Positions 31,626-40,199 of a DNA stretch of 64,000 bases are shown piece after piece. A program made the translations under genes and the position numbers. Positions within the stretch are counted from its first letter, which is position 1; every line of letters starts with the position of its first letter. The stretch lies in the NCBI GenBank assembly GCA_017309015.1, contig JAEDAG010000001.1:540223-604222 (forward strand). The letters are read 5' to 3'. The notes beneath the pieces were generated by a model. That model did not search any database. It was not told the origin of the DNA and saw nothing but the letters and a program-made list of their open reading frames with translations. This DNA is from Faecalicatena absiana (GTDB taxonomy: Bacteria > Bacillota > Bacilli > Lactobacillales > Lactobacillaceae).

Positions 31626-32111
31626 TTAAAGATTTTCTGCCAACGCGTGGGCGGCCAAGCCCAAAGACAAAACCGCATCCTTTGACAAAACGCTCTTCAG
31701 ATCAGCGTCGGCAATGGCGTCAACCGCGCCGATCACCTTCAAGCCGTAAACCAGGACATGCAGGTCAGTCCGTGGCACGTAGTTGCCTTCGACGTAAGCA
31801 TTTTCGTGGTTGTAGGTCAGGTTGATCACGTCCTTGTCGACGAAGCCGTCAACGTGGTTGGTCAGAATCCGGTCCTGCAGATCACCCAGCTTTTGCGTGA
31901 GGTTGGTCAGGGTCAGCAGGTGGTCGCTTTCGCTTTCATAGTATTCGTCTTCAGTGCGGTCGAAGTAGCTCGCTACCGGGTAGTTCAAAACGCCCAAAGC
32001 GTCGATCGTCTTGTAGACGCGGTCAGTATCCAGCTTTTCTTCGCCGTTAAGAATCTTTTCTTGCGCGTTGGCCAGCTCGTCAGCCAGCTTCATGGTTGCT
32101 AATTTGTCCAT
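31626..32111 (-). CDS. hypothetical cytoplasmic protein
   Basis: A 161-residue protein with no signal peptide; predicted helical at both ends with a charged middle (YFDRTEDEYYESESDHLL). The stretch INLTYNHENAYVEGNYVPRTDLHVLVYG (split over two strands) is distinctive, but I do not recognise the family. The ATG follows an AAGGAGG site. It is monocistronic and ends in its own terminator. Confidence 0.65.
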   Translation of the reverse strand: MDKLATMKLADELANAQEKILNGEEKLDTDRVYKTIDALGVLNYPVASYFDRTEDEYYESESDHLLTLTNLTQKLGDLQDRILTNHVDGFVDKDVINLTYNHENAYVEGNYVPRTDLHVLVYGLKVIGAVDAIADADLKSVLSKDAVLSLGLAAHALAENL

Positions 32112-32395
32112 GTCATCCTCCTTGCAATACTAAACTAATTATAGCAAAAACTTCAGGCCGGTCAGCTAAATTTACCTCGAAAGACGTGATTTCCCCGTCT
32201 TCTTCTACCTTGCCTTTGCTATTTGTGCATCGTTTTTCCGCCAATCAAATCGGGAACTTTCCAATTTCAATTTTAGCATGTATGACAGGCAACATCAGAT
32301 ATTCAGCTAATTTTTCTGCTGCTGGCCAAGTTGCCGCCAAAAGAGGTTAGATTAAATTGAAATTAATTTTCTCTGGTAATTTTTATTTTTGTGGT

Positions 32396-32401
32396 TATAA
32401 T
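32396..32401 (+). promoter_or_regulatory. -10 element of oppA
   Basis: A perfect TATAAT lies about 105 bases before the oppA start. Downstream, a hairpin AGCAATAA/TTATTGCT (32424-32444) sits in the leader; it looks like a weak terminator only on the minus strand. Elsewhere in 32112-32506 I see nothing. Confidence 0.5.
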
Positions 32402-32506
32402 GGAGTCATACATTCAAAAAAGCAATAAAGTGATTATTGCTCTTGTTTTCAATTTATCTCGTTATTATTTACTGTGTTGTTTCGTATCAGCAGGAGGATT
32501 ATTAAA

Positions 32507-34132
32507 ATGAAGAAAGGTAAATTCTTTGCTGGCGGAGCGGTTGCTTTAGCTTGCGCAGCCGTTTTGTCCGCTTGTGGCTCTAATAAGTCTGCTTCCAGTT
32601 CCAAGCCCCAATCAATTACCTGGATGAATACCGCCGAAATGACGACCTTGGATGCATCCAAGGCAACCGACCAGGCATCATATGAACAAATCAACAACGT
32701 TGAAGAAGGGCTTTACCTTCTGGGCAAGAACGCCAAGGTCAAAAATGCTTTGGCCACTTCCACCAAGAACAGTGCCGACGGCAAGACCTGGACTTTCACC
32801 ATCAGAAAGGACGCCAAGTGGTCCAACGGGGATCCAGTAACCGCCAAGGACTTCGTCTATTCATGGCGCAGAACCATCGACCCGAAGACCGCCTCTGAAT
32901 ATGCCTATTTGTTCAGCGGCATCAAGAATGCTGACGCGATCGTTTCCGGCAAGAAGAAGCCAGCCGCTTTGGGCATCAAGGCTGACGGCAAGTACAAGCT
33001 GACCGTTACTTTGGAAAAGCGGATCCCATACTTCAAGCTGTTGATGGCCTTCCCGCTCTTCTTCCCGCAAAACGAACATGCCGTCAAGAAGTTCGGCTCC
33101 AAGTACGCGACCTCATCCAAGTACATGGTTTACAACGGTCCATTCAAGCAAGTTGGCTGGACTGGCTCCAACCTGACCTGGAAGCTGGTCAAGAACCCAA
33201 CCTACTGGGACAAGAAGAGCGTCAAGCTGGACACGGTCAAGTTCAGCGTTCAAAAGACCCCTTCAACCGACTACAACCTGTATCAATCAGGCAAGCTGGA
33301 CGCGGCCTTTCTGGACGCCCAAGCCACCAAGTCTTTGAAGGGCAAGACCGGCTACACCCAGCGCAAGATGTCCACGACCCAATACCTGTCCTACAACCTC
33401 AAGAAGCACCCAGAATTCAAGAACAAGAACCTGCGTCTCGCCATCTCCATGGCCATCAACCGCAAGGAACTGGCTTCAACTTTGGGCGGGGCAGCTACTC
33501 CGGCAACGACTTTTGACCCAGAAGGCATGACGACTGTCGGCGGCAAGGACTACGCGGACACGGTCAAGAATGCCGCAACTGAAAAGGCCACGACTTACAA
33601 CGTTAAGGAAGCCAAGAAGCTTTACAAGCAAGCATTGAAAGAAACCGGCAAGAAGAAGATCTCCTTCACCCTGCTGGGCGATGACGATGACACGGCCAAG
33701 AAGGCAGCTGAATTCGTTCAAAGCCAACTGGAAAACAACTTGGGCATCGACGTTCAAGTTCAAAGCATCCCGAAGAAGACCCGGCTGACCAGAATGATGA
33801 ACGGCAATTTTGACGTCGTTTCAACCGGCTGGAACGCCGACTTCTCCGACCCAATTTCCTTCCTTGACCTGCAGACTACCGGGGCTTCATACAACTACGG
33901 CGACTGGTCAAACAAGGAATACGACAAGTACGTTGCCGCTTCTAAGACGACCAGTTCAACCAGCGACCGCTTCAAGGATCTGGCCAAGGCTGAACAAGTC
34001 CTGCTGGCAGAACAAGGGGTTACTCCACTGTACCACCCAATCGAAGCCTGGATGATCAAGCCTAGCGTTAAGGGCGTCATCTACAACGGTGCCGGGGCTA
34101 ACTACAGCTTCAAGTACGCTTACGTAAAATAA
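32507..34132 (+). CDS. oppA: oligopeptide ABC transporter substrate-binding lipoprotein
   Basis: A 541-residue family 5 solute-binding protein. A lipoprotein signal ends at the lipobox VLSACGS (Cys near residue 23), then the SBP_bac_5 fold follows with SADGKTWTFTIRKDAKWSNGDPVTAKDFVYSWRR-like landmarks (WTFTIRKDAKWSNGDPV and FVYSWRRTIDPKT) and the C-terminal GWNADFSDPISFL. It binds peptides and delivers them to an OppBCDF-type permease, none of which lies nearby, so it is an orphan receptor. ATG 32507 is chosen over the GTG at 32474 because of the CAGGAGGA site at 32491-32498. Codon use suggests high expression. Confidence 0.93.
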   Translation: MKKGKFFAGGAVALACAAVLSACGSNKSASSSKPQSITWMNTAEMTTLDASKATDQASYEQINNVEEGLYLLGKNAKVKNALATSTKNSADGKTWTFTIRKDAKWSNGDPVTAKDFVYSWRRTIDPKTASEYAYLFSGIKNADAIVSGKKKPAALGIKADGKYKLTVTLEKRIPYFKLLMAFPLFFPQNEHAVKKFGSKYATSSKYMVYNGPFKQVGWTGSNLTWKLVKNPTYWDKKSVKLDTVKFSVQKTPSTDYNLYQSGKLDAAFLDAQATKSLKGKTGYTQRKMSTTQYLSYNLKKHPEFKNKNLRLAISMAINRKELASTLGGAATPATTFDPEGMTTVGGKDYADTVKNAATEKATTYNVKEAKKLYKQALKETGKKKISFTLLGDDDDTAKKAAEFVQSQLENNLGIDVQVQSIPKKTRLTRMMNGNFDVVSTGWNADFSDPISFLDLQTTGASYNYGDWSNKEYDKYVAASKTTSSTSDRFKDLAKAEQVLLAEQGVTPLYHPIEAWMIKPSVKGVIYNGAGANYSFKYAYVK

Positions 34133-34156
34133 TAGGAAAGCATTAGCAGCTAACAA

Positions 34157-34192
34157 AAGAGACTCGCGGCTTACGCGAGTCTCTTTCTTTTG
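34157..34192 (+). terminator. oppA terminator
   Basis: A perfect 12-bp stem (34157-34168 with 34174-34185) with a five-base loop is followed by TCTTTT. Confidence 0.88.
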
Positions 34193-34530
34193 CCTAAAGA
34201 AGGCAGTAAAAGCAAAAAGCAAGTAATGATGATTGTTATTGTCAAAGTAATGACGCCATGATTAAAGTCAATGGCTTGATTGTTGACCTGCTGGGCCAGA
34301 CTGTTTGAGCTGACGCTCAAGCAGTTAAGATAAGTGCTTGGCAGCCACTGGGCAACTTTAGTCACAGGTACAATAACATATACGCACAGGTTCAAGCCGA
34401 CCGTCAACAAGAACACGATCAGTAAAGTCGGAAACTTGTCGCGGATGATTTTGGCAATAAGTTCCGTCAAGCTGGCCAGCTGAAGGAGCAGCAAGAGCTG
34501 CAGGCAATGTAAGCTGGATAGCTTTTTCCT
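34171..34530 (-). pseudogene. remnant of a membrane protein, possibly an ABC-2 type permease C-terminus
   Basis: A minus-strand frame codes about 120 residues with three hydrophobic helices (LHCLQLLLLLQLASLTELIAK; LLIVFLLTVGLNLCVYVIVPV; VITLTITIIITCFLLLLPSLG) and a basic end. The phrase WLPSTYLNCLSVSS between helices recalls the last part of small bacteriocin-type ABC permeases. No start codon with a ribosome site exists: upstream the frame runs straight into the phnE terminator hairpin. Its stop lies inside the oppA terminator. I read it as a truncated remnant; a real small membrane protein with an unusual start is possible. Confidence 0.4.
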
Positions 34531-34564
34531 CCAAGAAGGCAATGTGAATATTGTATTTTGATAA

Positions 34565-34598
34565 AAAAAGCCACGGCAGCTGCCGTGGCTTTTAAAAG
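34565..34598 (-). terminator. terminator of the phn-type operon
   Basis: Nearly perfect stem AAAAGCCACGGCAG/CTGCCGTGGCTTTT with a minimal loop and U-tract, 20-50 bases beyond the last phnE stop. Confidence 0.85.
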
Positions 34599-34617
34599 AG
34601 TTATCATTCAAATCAGC

Positions 34618-35433
34618 TTAGACCAGCTTCTTCCGAATTGCACCGGAGATCCAGTCGATCAAAACAACCATAACGATGATCCCGAGCAGGATAATCCCGA
34701 CCCGGCTCCATTGCCGGTAGTTCAAGGCAATGATCAATGGGTAGCCGATACCACCGGCCCCAACCAAACCCAAAACGGAAGCTGAACGCAGTGACACGTC
34801 AAAGCGGTAAAGGGTGTTGGAGATGATGGCTGGCATCAAGTCTGGCATCGTCGCGAAGACGGCCACGTTGAACTTAGAGCCACCAACAGACGTAATGGCT
34901 TCGCTTGGACCATCATCCAAGCTTTCAATTGCTTCTGAGAAAAGCATGGCCAGCATCCCAACTGAGTGGAAGCCCAAGGCCAATACACCGGCTGGGGCAC
35001 CTGGCCCTACAGCCTTAATGAACATTAAGGCCAGCACGATTTCTGGGAAAGAACGGATGAAAGTCAAAACGATCTTGCCAGTTTCTGAAACCCAGAACTT
35101 CTTGTGCCGGGTGTTGGCAGCCCAGAAAGCAAAAGGAATAGAGATGACGGCAGAAATGAAGGTCCCTAAAAAGGCAATGCACAGGGTTTCCCACAATTGT
35201 GAAACCAGATCTTCGCCTGAGCCATTGTAAACGTATGACCAGTCTGGGTGGAACAAGCCGTAGAAGATGGCCCCACTGATTTCAGCAGCAGTGTCCTTGA
35301 TCCCCCCAAAGTCAATCCCAGTACAGGACCAAATCACAATGGCGATCGAAAGGATCCAAGTTCCCCACTTCACCACGCGCTGCTTGGTCGTGACTGGCTT
35401 TGGCGGCAGTTTTTTCATTGTAGTAGTATTCAT
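34618..35433 (-). CDS. phnE: phosphonate-type ABC transporter permease (second)
   Basis: A 271-residue membrane protein with about six helices and the permease EAA-type loop EAIESLDDGPSEAITSVGGSK (split: EAIESLDDGPSEAI, then SVGGSK) near residue 165, matching the PhnE family. It forms the channel with the neighbouring PhnE and is driven by PhnC. Its ATG overlaps the stop of the upstream permease by one base. No C-P lyase or phosphonatase gene is nearby, so the true substrate is open. Confidence 0.9.
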   Translation of the reverse strand: MNTTTMKKLPPKPVTTKQRVVKWGTWILSIAIVIWSCTGIDFGGIKDTAAEISGAIFYGLFHPDWSYVYNGSGEDLVSQLWETLCIAFLGTFISAVISIPFAFWAANTRHKKFWVSETGKIVLTFIRSFPEIVLALMFIKAVGPGAPAGVLALGFHSVGMLAMLFSEAIESLDDGPSEAITSVGGSKFNVAVFATMPDLMPAIISNTLYRFDVSLRSASVLGLVGAGGIGYPLIIALNYRQWSRVGIILLGIIVMVVLIDWISGAIRKKLV

Positions 35434-36233
35434 TAGCGCATCAACGCCTCCCGTGCCTTAGTTGAAACGAAGTCGATGATCAAAACGACGATGAAGACAA
35501 CCAAAATGATCATCCCAGTTTGGTTGTATTGGAACATGTCCAAAGTGTTCTTCAGTTGCAGACCAATCCCGCCGGCACCAATGTAGCCCAGGACGGTTGA
35601 GGCCCGGACATTGATTTCAAAGGCGTAGAGGGCGTAGCTGACGAAGTAAGGCAGGATTTGCGGCATAACGGCAAACATGACGTTGTTCATGTTGTTGCCG
35701 CCAACTGCCTTAATTGCTTCACTTGGACCTGGATCGATGGTTTCGATGGCTTCGTAGAACAGCTTGACGACAACGCCGAAGGTGAAGACCGTCAAAGCGC
35801 AGATACCAGCAACTGGCCCGATGCCCACGATGGCAACGAAGATTGAACCCAGCAGCAGGTCGGGAATCGTTCTGATGATGTTCATGATGAAGCGCAAAAC
35901 GCCAGTCACAACCTTGTTGTGAATGATGTTTCTCGCGATCAAAAGCGAATAGACGAAAGCCAGGGCAGAACCGATAACCGTACTGATGATGGCCATCTTA
36001 ATGGTTTCAACCAAGTACGGGATGGCCGTACCAGCGTATGACCAGTCAGGCTGGGCCATCGCAACGAAGATTTCGCCGAATTGACCAAAGTTGGCGAAAA
36101 ATTGGCTCAAGCTGGTATTGGTTTCCTGAACAGAGAGGATCAGGCCGACAACCATAAAGATTGCCCAAGCCCAGTTCCACATGCTGAACTTCTTCTTAGG
36201 AAGCTTTAACATGTCGCGATCAGTTGCAGACAT
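35433..36233 (-). CDS. phnE: phosphonate-type ABC transporter permease (first)
   Basis: A 266-residue permease with six predicted helices and the loop EAIETIDPGPSEAIKAVGG near residue 165. It is about one third identical by eye to the following permease, an old duplication usual for phnDCEE operons. It starts three bases after phnC. Confidence 0.9.
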   Translation of the reverse strand: MSATDRDMLKLPKKKFSMWNWAWAIFMVVGLILSVQETNTSLSQFFANFGQFGEIFVAMAQPDWSYAGTAIPYLVETIKMAIISTVIGSALAFVYSLLIARNIIHNKVVTGVLRFIMNIIRTIPDLLLGSIFVAIVGIGPVAGICALTVFTFGVVVKLFYEAIETIDPGPSEAIKAVGGNNMNNVMFAVMPQILPYFVSYALYAFEINVRASTVLGYIGAGGIGLQLKNTLDMFQYNQTGMIILVVFIVVLIIDFVSTKAREALMR

Positions 36234-36236
36234 CTT

Positions 36237-37007
36237 TTATTCTTCCCCCTTACCATTGCCGCCGTTGTAGATATCGTTAAAGACGCTTTCTGGAGTGTCT
36301 TCCATCTTCCCGTCGTAAACGATCTGCCCGGCACGGACGCCGATGACCCGGTGACCGAATTCCTTGGCCAGGTCAATTGAGTGCAGGTTGGCTACAACCG
36401 TCATGCCGTATTTTTCATTCAGCATCTTCAAGTCTTCCATTACTTGGTGGGAAGTCTTGGGGTCCAAAGACGCGGTTGGCTCATCGGCCAGAATGATTTC
36501 TGGGTCTTGGGTCAGCACGCGGGCAATCGCTACCCGCTGCTGCTGACCACCTGACAGCTGGTCGGCACGGGTGTAGACCTTGTCAGCCATGTCAACGCTT
36601 TGCAGGGCTTCGTACGCGCGCTGCTTGTCTTCAGCAGTGAACATGTTGAAGGTCGTCTTCCAAGTTGGGTAGTAAGCCAAGCGGCCAGCCAGAACGTTGC
36701 GCAGGACGCTTGAGCGCTTAACCAGGTTGAAGCTTTGGAAGATCATCCCGATCTTGCGCCGCATTAAGCGCAGCTGCTTGCCCTTGGCCTTGGTAATTGA
36801 TTCGCCATCAATCAAGATGTCGCCTTCAGAAATATCATGCAGGCGGTTGATGGCCCGCAGCAGAGTTGATTTGCCGGCCCCAGAAAGCCCAACAATAACA
36901 ACGAATTCACCCTTGTTGATCTTGAGGTTGATGTCCTTCAAGCCCACAGTTCCGTTCGGGTAAACCTTGGTCACATTCTTTAACTCGATCATCGGCTGTT
37001 CTGCCAT
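36237..37007 (-). CDS. phnC: phosphonate-type ABC transporter ATP-binding protein
   Basis: A 256-residue ATPase with Walker [12 protein letters not shown] (about 39-49), signature [15 protein letters not shown] (about 148-162), Walker [12 protein letters not shown] and the H-loop in [10 protein letters not shown]. The closest family by motif is PhnC. It is the second gene of the operon; a stem-loop separates it from phnD. Confidence 0.93.
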   Translation of the reverse strand: MAEQPMIELKNVTKVYPNGTVGLKDINLKINKGEFVVIVGLSGAGKSTLLRAINRLHDISEGDILIDGESITKAKGKQLRLMRRKIGMIFQSFNLVKRSSVLRNVLAGRLAYYPTWKTTFNMFTAEDKQRAYEALQSVDMADKVYTRADQLSGGQQQRVAIARVLTQDPEIILADEPTASLDPKTSHQVMEDLKMLNEKYGMTVVANLHSIDLAKEFGHRVIGVRAGQIVYDGKMEDTPESVFNDIYNGGNGKGEE

Positions 37008-37078
37008 GAATAATAACTCCTTAAAAAACTGATTATATAAACTGAAATTCTTGTTTGGCCCGCTAAAGGCTGATCATT

Positions 37079-37117
37079 GAAAATCGTGTCCTACAAAGAC
37101 TGTGGGGCACGATTTTC
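37079..37117 (-). terminator. phnD-phnC intergenic stem-loop
   Basis: A perfect ten-base-pair stem (37079-37088 with 37108-37117) with an 19-base loop and only four Us in the 3' arm. It probably acts as a partial terminator or 3' stabiliser that raises the binding protein over the ATPase. Confidence 0.6.
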
Positions 37118-37142
37118 ACAATTATATTCGATTGAATCTGGA

Positions 37143-38087
37143 TTACTTGTCAGTAGCCATCTTGTCGTACTTGCGGACAATGTTGAAGTCTGAGTCCTTG
37201 GCAGGAGTGTAGCCTTCGTGGCTGTAGATGCTTTCGATGATCTTCAGACTCTTCTTGTCCTTGCGCAGTGATTCAAAGGCCTTGGTAAGCTTCTTCCGGA
37301 ATGACTTGCTCATGTCAGAACGAACTGAGATGGTGTCGTTAGGAATGGCCTTAGTGAAGTAGATTGGCACAACCTTGCTCATGATGTCAGGCTTGTCGGC
37401 CTTAACAGTGTTACGTGCGTCTTCGAAGACAAAGGCTGCGTCTACGTCACCGCTCAAAACGTCAAGTACGGCTTGGTCGTGGCCGGTAACCGTAACCAGG
37501 TTGGCGTTGCCCTTCTTGGTAAGGTCCAGGCCCTTTTCCTTCAATTCAGCGATTGGGAAAATGTAGCCGGCTGATGAAGTTGATGATTGAACGGCAATCT
37601 TCTTGCCCTTCAAGTCCTTCCAGCTCTTGATCTTTGAGCCCTTCTTAACCAGGATTTCTGAGCGGTATGATCTAACCAGCTTGTTGGTCAGCTTGCCGCC
37701 TGGTTGCTTGATGCCGTAACGCAAAGCTTGCAGCAGAACGTCAGCGGCCTTTTGCTTGTGGGCCAGGACGTAGCCATCAGGTGGCAGGAAGCCAACGTCA
37801 ACCTTCTTTGACTTCATGGCTTCAACAACCGTGTTGTAGTCAGTTGACATTGAGATCTTAACTGGCACGCCCAGCTTCTTGGAAAGGATCTTTTCCAATG
37901 GCTTAGCCTTGGCTTCCAAAGTTGAAGCGGCTTGGCTAGGTACGAATTGGATCGTCAATGGGTGGCTCTTTGATGGAGTGTAGCCATTGGCTGATGATGA
38001 TGATGACTTGCTTGATGAGCAGGCGGTTGCCAAAACGGCAGCAGCTACAGTCACGGCACCAAGCAAAACCTTCTTAAACTTTTTCAT
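37143..38087 (-). CDS. phnD: phosphonate-type ABC transporter substrate-binding lipoprotein
   Basis: A 314-residue receptor with a lipoprotein signal ending at VLATACSSS (Cys about residue 23), a Ser-rich tether, then a two-lobed PhnD fold: LTIQFVPSQAASTLEAKAKPLE, DVGFLPPDGYVLAHK and IAVQSSTSSAGYIFPIAEL. In phosphonate and phosphite binders the SSTSSAG-like loop holds the anion. The ligand here is unknown because no phosphonate-degrading genes adjoin. Expression is likely governed by the leader at 38153-38347. Confidence 0.9.
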   Translation of the reverse strand: MKKFKKVLLGAVTVAAAVLATACSSSKSSSSSANGYTPSKSHPLTIQFVPSQAASTLEAKAKPLEKILSKKLGVPVKISMSTDYNTVVEAMKSKKVDVGFLPPDGYVLAHKQKAADVLLQALRYGIKQPGGKLTNKLVRSYRSEILVKKGSKIKSWKDLKGKKIAVQSSTSSAGYIFPIAELKEKGLDLTKKGNANLVTVTGHDQAVLDVLSGDVDAAFVFEDARNTVKADKPDIMSKVVPIYFTKAIPNDTISVRSDMSKSFRKKLTKAFESLRKDKKSLKIIESIYSHEGYTPAKDSDFNIVRKYDKMATDK

Positions 38088-38152
38088 GTTTCCCCCTGAA
38101 AAAAGTTAAAAGTACAAAGTAACAACAGCGACATAACATATGAGGACAGATA

Positions 38153-38207
38153 CTAAAAACTAGCCTATGTCAGTAGGTGACAGAGACACCCATTCACATA
38201 GACTAGT
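38153..38207 (-). terminator. terminator hairpin in the phnD leader (attenuator candidate)
   Basis: A long stem pairs 38159-38163 with 38203-38207 (ACUAG/CUAGU), continues through CUAUGU/ACAUAG and on to GGGUG/CACCU, with a seven-base loop. On the minus strand it is followed by UUUUUAG. It lies 65 bases before the phnD start, between the phn promoter and the gene, so it must be read through for expression. Confidence 0.8.
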
Positions 38208-38301
38208 CGCACGTACATATCTTCATAAATTGAACTACAGCAAGGCCCTCCAAAGAGAGAGCCGATGGCACAAGCAACATGTTTGAAATTGAATGGCGCA
38301 T
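38203..38301 (-). CDS. 32-residue leader peptide ORF upstream of phnD
   Basis: An ATG at 38301 is preceded by a near-perfect ribosome site AAGGAGGGAG (38309-38318, seven bases away). The frame codes 32 residues starting MRHSISNMLLVPSALS and ending VVQFMKICTCD, then UAG. The stop codon is part of the 5' arm of the terminator hairpin. Two cysteine codons (29 and 31) sit just before the stop, so a ribosome waiting there would cover the first arm of the hairpin. The peptide has no visible domain. I read it as a cis-acting leader; a functional small protein is the alternative. Confidence 0.65.
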   Translation of the reverse strand: MRHSISNMLLVPSALSLEGLAVVQFMKICTCD

Positions 38302-38341
38302 CTTGAGTCTCCCTCCTTGTCGGCTTCTGCGTTCACCGAGT

Positions 38342-38370
38342 ATTCTACCAGAAACATTCGGTTTTTAGCA
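38342..38370 (-). promoter_or_regulatory. phn operon promoter
   Basis: On the minus strand the -10 TAGAAT (38342-38347) is preceded 18 bp upstream by TTGCTA (about 38366-38371) as a fair -35. Transcription would start about 35 bases before the leader ORF. The part of 38088-38578 beyond the promoter holds only the usp terminator. Confidence 0.6.
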
Positions 38371-38526
38371 AGACATTTCGCACTTTTTTCCTGGATTTGT
38401 TAAGATATTAACTCCCGTTAACTTATTAAATATCAAGTCAGCGAATTATATAGGAACGAGCTTCATCCACCCCCTGCTCCGCCACAAAAATCCGAACATT
38501 GTTAAAAAGAAATAAAATTAATTACA

Positions 38527-38563
38527 AAAATAAAAGAACGTTTGGATTTTACTCCAAACGTTC
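38527..38563 (-). terminator. uspA terminator
   Basis: A perfect 11-bp stem (38536-38546 with 38553-38563) is followed by UUUUAUUUUU on the minus strand, 16 bases after the stop. Confidence 0.88.
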
Positions 38564-38578
38564 CCGATCCAGGGTATA

Positions 38579-39061
38579 CTATTTATTGGATTTGGCAGGC
38601 ATGTTGTCGATATCGGTTCTGACGATCAAGACATCGGCCATCGCGTGCTGGTTGACGTATTCAGTGACAGACCCCATCAGCATCCGTTCAACGGCGTTCA
38701 AGCCAGTGGCGCCCATCACGATCAAGTTGTTGTGGTGGTCCTTGATGAAGTCGTAAGAAATAATTCTCTTTGGGCTGCCATAGCGGATGTGGTAGTCCAG
38801 GTCATCAAAGGCCAGGTTGTCGTGGGCCCATTGCTTCAAGCTCTTCAAGTATTCTTCAGAGTCTTGGGTCATTTGGTAGATCGTGTCGCCGGAAATCAGG
38901 GTGTCTTGCATTTCGCCCATGAACTGGCGGGTGTCGATAACGTTCAAAACGTCGACATGGTAGCCATTGTTGGCCGCGATCTTGACTGCCTTGTCAAACG
39001 CGCGCTCAGCTGATTCTGAGCCGTCAACGGGTACCAAAATTTTGATTGTGTCTTCAGTCAT
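38579..39061 (-). CDS. universal stress protein (UspA family)
   Basis: A 160-residue cytoplasmic protein of the UspA fold. The N-terminal strand IKILVPVDGSESAERAFDKAVKIA and the ATP-site motif GATGLNAVERMLMGSVTEYV (G-2x-G-9x-G-S/T) near residues 122-141 suggest the nucleotide-binding type. ATG 39061 is chosen because AGGAG is nine bases upstream; the ATG at 39070 directly abuts the site. It is divergent from the phosphatase gene. The precise role is unknown. Confidence 0.92.
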   Translation of the reverse strand: MTEDTIKILVPVDGSESAERAFDKAVKIAANNGYHVDVLNVIDTRQFMGEMQDTLISGDTIYQMTQDSEEYLKSLKQWAHDNLAFDDLDYHIRYGSPKRIISYDFIKDHHNNLIVMGATGLNAVERMLMGSVTEYVNQHAMADVLIVRTDIDNMPAKSNK

Positions 39062-39148
39062 AGTGCTCATCTCCTGTTATTTAACACGTATTTCCTTGTA
39101 CCCTTATTTTAGCATAAACTCCATTTTTTATATAAAAGCATCAAAAAA

Positions 39149-39177
39149 TTGTTAATCGCTTTAAAGCTTGATACAAT
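39149..39177 (+). promoter_or_regulatory. promoter of the tyrosine phosphatase gene
   Basis: A -35 TTGTTA (39149-39154) and -10 TACAAT (39172-39177) with a 17-bp spacer precede a GAAAGGA ribosome site. Confidence 0.75.
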
Positions 39178-39211
39178 ACTGTCTTAAGCAAGTTTTAGAA
39201 AGGACGATTCC

Positions 39212-40015
39212 ATGCAAAACCAACTCTACCGCCACCTGCTCGACGTCAAGGATGGCCGCAATTTCCGCGAACTAGGCGGCTACCGGACCAACTCCGGCCG
39301 CAAGATCAAGACCCATAAACTGATTAGAAGCGGGCATCTGGCCGACTTAACCAAGAGCGACGAGCGCTACCTGGCCGGCTATGGCCTTAAGTACGACGTA
39401 GACCTGCGGACCAGCTATGAGCGCGAGCACCAGCCAGACAAGGTCTGGAGCGGGCTGAACTACTTTGCGGATCCCGTCTTTGACGAAGACTTGACCGATT
39501 CCACGATGAGCATCTCCGACATGGCCAGGGCTGGCGGCGAGAACGCCTCCTGGGGCTTCAACCGTATGCTCGGCGCCTACGAGAACATGGCCACCGGCCA
39601 AAATGCCAGCAAGGCATACCGCCACTTGTTTGAGCTCCTGCTCCAAAATGAAAAGGATCATGAAGCAGTCCTCTTCCACTGTACGGCTGGCAAGGACCGG
39701 ACCGGATTTGGCGCGATCTTGATCTTGAGTGCCCTGGGCGTGCCCATGAAAACCATCGAGCGGGACTACCTGTTTACCAATGAAGTCGTTGCTGACTTCG
39801 TCAAGGAAAAGCTGGCCCGCGAGCAAGCCAAGGGAGCCGGACCGGATCTCTTGAACACCTTCCGCGACTTGCAGACGGTCAAGCCCGCCTACTTCAAGCA
39901 CTTGTTCAAGACCATCAATGCAAGCTACGGCTCAATCAACTCCTACCTGCACCAGCAGATTGGCCTCTCCAGCAGCGACCTGCTGGATTTGCGGGCGATC
40001 TATTTGGAAGACTAG
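39212..40015 (+). CDS. tyrosine-protein phosphatase (Tyr_phosphatase3 type)
   Basis: A 267-residue cytoplasmic phosphatase of the bacterial dual-specificity type. The N-terminal GRNFRELGGYRT motif and the general-acid region precede the P-loop FHCTAGKDRTG, whose nucleophile is Cys157. The Lys-Asp in the loop marks the group that also acts on phosphoinositides or phosphotyrosine. Length is typical. Its strong terminator ends the transcript; no kinase partner adjoins. Confidence 0.92.
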   Translation: MQNQLYRHLLDVKDGRNFRELGGYRTNSGRKIKTHKLIRSGHLADLTKSDERYLAGYGLKYDVDLRTSYEREHQPDKVWSGLNYFADPVFDEDLTDSTMSISDMARAGGENASWGFNRMLGAYENMATGQNASKAYRHLFELLLQNEKDHEAVLFHCTAGKDRTGFGAILILSALGVPMKTIERDYLFTNEVVADFVKEKLAREQAKGAGPDLLNTFRDLQTVKPAYFKHLFKTINASYGSINSYLHQQIGLSSSDLLDLRAIYLED

Positions 40016-40018
40016 GCT

Positions 40019-40060
40019 AAAAATCCCCTGCAATCCGACAAACGATTGCAGGGGATTTTT
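40019..40060 (+). terminator. terminator
   Basis: A perfect 17-bp stem (40019-40035 with 40044-40060), eight-base loop, ends in a T-tract. Confidence 0.9.
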
Positions 40061-40199
40061 GTGCTGTGGTTGGAGAAAAAACTTCTGCTTTTTCGGCTTG
40101 TTCAAAAGCTGAACCCCCCACCTGGACATCGACAGTTTAATTTAAATTCGTTGCTAAAATTGCTAATTATTTTAGCGCTTCACGTTTGTTTCTTTATTT

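Noticed and set aside
32418..32450. Hairpin in the oppA leader as a riboswitch or attenuator
   Set aside because: A single short AT-rich stem with a U-tract only on the opposite strand; no aptamer-like structure is seen.
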